This document shows, in pieces, positions 7,059-8,187 of a DNA stretch of 8,187 nt (the stretch's first letter is position 1; every line of letters begins with the position of its first letter). Position numbers and translations under genes: made by a program. Source of the DNA: Mycobacteriaceae bacterium (lineage in GTDB: Bacteria > Actinomycetota > Actinomycetes > Mycobacteriales > Mycobacteriaceae); NCBI GenBank assembly GCA_019242135.1, contig JAFAWC010000135.1, forward strand, positions 1-8,187. The letters run 5' to 3'. The notes beneath the pieces were generated by a model. That model was given only the letters and a program-made list of their open reading frames with translations. It was not told the DNA's origin and did no database searches.

Positions 7059-7511
7059 TCACATCGTGGAGATGATCTGCTGACGCTGTGCGGTGTACTC
7101 GTTCTCAGAAATCGCACCGGTCGCGCGCAGTGTCTCGAGCTCCTGTAGGCGCCGGTAAACCAACGGCGAGGGCGGTTTGGGCGCGGCCGAGGGCGCAGAC
7201 GCAGGCGCCGGCGGAAATGCCGGCGGATGCGGCTGGACACCGCCGGGTTGCTGCCACTGGTGAGGAGACGGCTGCACACCGCCGGGTTGCTGCCAATGAC
7301 GAATGGTGCCACCCGGCCTTTCGCCGAAGTTGAACACCCCGAGTCGAAGCAGCAGGACGACCAGACTGATACCTCCGATCGGCAGTCCGACATAGAAGAA
7401 CGGAGGTACGCCAAAGCCGTACTGACTCAACAGGACAAAGCGCGCCAGCACCGATAGTGCGAGCAGAGCGGCGATGATCACGCCGATCAACGCGATGACT
7501 TTATTGTTCAT
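7059..7511 (-). CDS. SHOCT-domain membrane protein with proline-rich repeat linker
   Basis: A 150-residue membrane protein. Two hydrophobic helices (about 5-27 and 38-60) form a hairpin in the membrane, with a short loop between. A low-complexity linker rich in Pro, Gln and Ala (about 66-116) holds two copies of WQQPGGVQP. The C-terminus is a SHOCT domain: LQELETLRATGAISENEYTAQRQQII, with the family pattern of leucines, G-x-I and an E-Y/F before a last helix. SHOCT domains are often fused to membrane or other domains and may mediate oligomer contacts; function is unknown. The frame opens at 7565, but ATG at 7511 is chosen because AGGGA lies about 8 bases before it and the protein then begins directly with the first helix. 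It converges on the lipoprotein gene with 134 bp between. Confidence 0.82.
   Translation of the reverse strand: MNNKVIALIGVIIAALLALSVLARFVLLSQYGFGVPPFFYVGLPIGGISLVVLLLRLGVFNFGERPGGTIRHWQQPGGVQPSPHQWQQPGGVQPHPPAFPPAPASAPSAAPKPPSPLVYRRLQELETLRATGAISENEYTAQRQQIISTM
7231..7295. repeat. Two tandem 39-bp-period repeats in the SHOCT protein linker
   Basis: Bases 7231-7256 and 7270-7295 are 26-base copies differing at one position, 39 bp apart (13 codons). They encode the duplicated WQQPGGVQP units. The near-identity at DNA level points to a recent duplication in the linker, which tolerates length change. Confidence 0.85.
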
Positions 7512-7717
7512 TTGAGTGTTCCCTCGTTTATTCGCTGCCCCTCGCAGCGCTGATGTGGCAACCAAACACCACTGGCGTCGCTACCGATCCCAAAATTGGC
7601 GTTGACGACGCGGCGGCACGAACGGCCAGCATGTCGTCGGCTAGCGAAAGCTGTTCGCGTGCAGTGGGATCGAACGCTACCAGCACCACAGCGAAACGGC
7701 CGCCCTGCACAAGGCAG
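7512..7717. other. Gene-free spacer upstream of the SHOCT gene
   Basis: No convincing gene is seen on either strand. Short open frames (for example 7553-7768 plus and 7528-7737 minus) have no good ribosome binding site or recognisable domain and run into the terminator repeats. The part nearest 7511 should hold the SHOCT promoter reading leftward; AT-rich bases near 7525-7535 are a possible -10 region, but I cannot name a matching -35. Confidence 0.4.
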
Positions 7718-7744
7718 CGAAAACGGCCGCCCTGCACAAGGCAG
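7692..7744. repeat. Tandem duplication of a terminator half (26/27-bp units)
   Basis: Unit 1 (7692-7717) and unit 2 (7718-7744) are directly adjacent and identical except for one extra A in unit 2 (CGAAA against CGAAAA). Each unit holds the loop, the distal stem arm and the T-run of the minus-strand terminator. Only unit 2 has an adjacent proximal arm (7741-7752). Confidence 0.85.
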
Positions 7745-7752
7745 GGCGGCCG
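7719..7752 (-). terminator. Intrinsic terminator of the secreted-protein gene
   Basis: Read on the minus strand: CGGCCGCCCTGC (7752-7741), loop CTTGT, GCAGGGCGGCCG (7735-7724), then TTTTC (7723-7719). The 12-bp stem is perfect. It starts 17 bp after the stop codon of the secreted-protein gene, so it ends that transcript before the SHOCT promoter region. Confidence 0.9.
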
Positions 7753-7769
7753 CCGTCGAACTACTTAAC

Positions 7770-8114
7770 TCAGAGCGGGAAGAACTGGTTTAACCACCAG
7801 ACACCCCAACCCCCGATGTCCGGGTTCCACACGACCGGTGCACCCGGGGCCCAGTCCGGCGCCGCAGGCATTGGAGGCGCCCAGTCCGGGACGTTGCCGC
7901 GGTCGCGCCAGTCACGGTCGCCACGCCATCCGGCGTCGCGGTCGCCGTGCCAGTCACGGTCGCCGCGCCAGTCGTTGTCGTGCCAACCGGGGCCCGGCGG
8001 TTGCGGCCAGGGGTTGTCGTTATCAGCGTGCGCAAGGCCCGTGCCCAAACCAAGGGCACCAAGTCCGAGTGCACCGGTGATCCCGGCAGCCGCTGTCAGC
8101 TTCTTGACGTTCAT
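7770..8114 (-). CDS. Small secreted Trp/Asp/Arg-rich repeat protein, function unknown
   Basis: A 114-residue exported protein. The N-terminus has Lys4-Lys5, an Ala/Gly/Leu-rich hydrophobic stretch and AHA-DN, a clear Sec signal peptide with likely cleavage after Ala30. The mature chain, about 84 residues, has no cysteine. It consists of a Pro/Trp segment (NPWPQPPGPGW), a charged repeat region with WRGDRDW (49-55), WHGDRD (55-60) and WRGDRDW (63-69), then two DWAP units (78-81 and 87-90) and a hydrophobic C-terminus, VVWNPDIGGWGVWWLNQFF. No known enzyme domain is visible. Similar small secreted proteins with DWAP/WNP tails occur in mycobacteria as hypothetical proteins. ATG at 8114 has AAGGAG six bases before. 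WRGD includes an RGD triplet, but this lies in a charged repeat and is not evidence of integrin binding. Confidence 0.82.
   Translation of the reverse strand: MNVKKLTAAAGITGALGLGALGLGTGLAHADNDNPWPQPPGPGWHDNDWRGDRDWHGDRDAGWRGDRDWRDRGNVPDWAPPMPAAPDWAPGAPVVWNPDIGGWGVWWLNQFFPL
7907..7964. repeat. 42-bp-period repeat inside the secreted-protein gene
   Basis: GCCAGTCACGGTCGCC occurs at 7907-7922 and again at 7949-7964, 14 codons apart, and encodes the GDRDW units. More diverged copies fill the space between. Confidence 0.75.
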
Positions 8115-8163
8115 CGTGAACTCCTTGTCTACCGTCTGCGCCGCCTGCGGCGACGTCTGGGCG

Positions 8164-8187
8164 TCGACATTCGGATTTCAATGTCAA
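8164..8187. promoter_or_regulatory. Inverted repeat upstream of the secreted-protein gene (possible operator)
   Basis: TCGACATT (8164-8171), eight bases, then AATGTCAA (8180-8187): arms match at 7 of 8 positions. On the minus strand it begins with TTGACA, a perfect -35 hexamer, but no good -10 is seen at 16-19 bases, so promoter assignment is weak. It lies about 50 bp before the start codon and reaches the window edge. The binding protein is unknown. A separate perfect CGCCGC-CT-GCGGCG repeat sits at 8139-8152 in the leader. Confidence 0.35.

Noticed and set aside
7512..7565. Upstream start of the SHOCT protein adding 18 residues
   Set aside because: The extension is polar and precedes the membrane helix, whereas the ATG at 7511 has a purine-rich ribosome binding site at the right distance.
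7528..7737. Short minus-strand gene between the terminator and SHOCT gene
   Set aside because: It would start inside the terminator hairpin and ends 17 bp before the SHOCT start; no domain or binding site supports it.
7692..7744. CRISPR-like repeats
   Set aside because: The two units are directly adjacent without spacers and form half of a terminator; no cas gene is near.
7553..7768. Short plus-strand gene in the spacer right of the SHOCT gene
   Set aside because: No ribosome binding site; its C-terminal RPPCTRQ repeats are only the translation of the duplicated terminator.

Overview
The window is high-GC actinobacterial DNA with strong codon bias and several GTG starts. Its gene content points to a mycobacterium, probably a non-tuberculous (Mycolicibacterium-type) species. 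Four features resemble, from memory, the Rv0247c-Rv0251c and Rv0262c-Rv0263c regions of M. tuberculosis: a 2'-N-acetyltransferase AAC(2')-I next to a 5-oxoprolinase subunit, an Acr2-like Hsp20, a small Rv0250c-like gene, and the Sdh1 succinate dehydrogenase with its unusual membrane subunit. No database search was possible, so family calls rest on motifs and remembered homologues.

Left block (1-1724, + strand): the 3' end of pxpC (5-oxoprolinase subunit C), an AAC(2')-I acetyltransferase and a class I SAM-dependent methyltransferase lie 9-13 bp apart, probably in one operon. Stress block (1725-2346): an intergenic region with a palindrome, a SigH/SigE-like promoter and a degenerate HspR (HAIR-like) element precedes an Hsp20 gene, which ends at a strong intrinsic terminator.

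Respiratory block (2347-6353, + strand): a SigA-like promoter overlapped by a near-perfect CRP-type palindrome drives a four-gene operon. It comprises a small acidic protein coupled by ATGA overlap to sdhC, then sdhA, then sdhB overlapping sdhA by one base. SdhC carries a CHSCRH motif next to a membrane helix. This marks the type F complex II, in which a membrane-embedded Rieske-type [2Fe-2S] cluster carries electrons from SdhB to the quinone. SdhA and SdhB keep the expected flavin, active-site and cluster ligands.

Envelope block (6354-8187): an LpqH-type (19 kDa antigen family) lipoprotein on + ends in an 18-bp perfect terminator hairpin. It converges on a minus-strand membrane protein with two helices, a proline-rich repeat linker and a C-terminal SHOCT domain. 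Further right, also on minus, is a small secreted Trp/Asp/Arg-rich repeat protein whose terminator has a tandemly duplicated 3' half.

No tRNA, rRNA, CRISPR array, transposase or phage gene was seen. I found no convincing wholly new system. The most notable points are the Rieske-type complex II with its probable CRP control, the dense regulatory region before hsp20, the Cys at the usual Tyr acid position of the acetyltransferase, and the duplicated terminator half.
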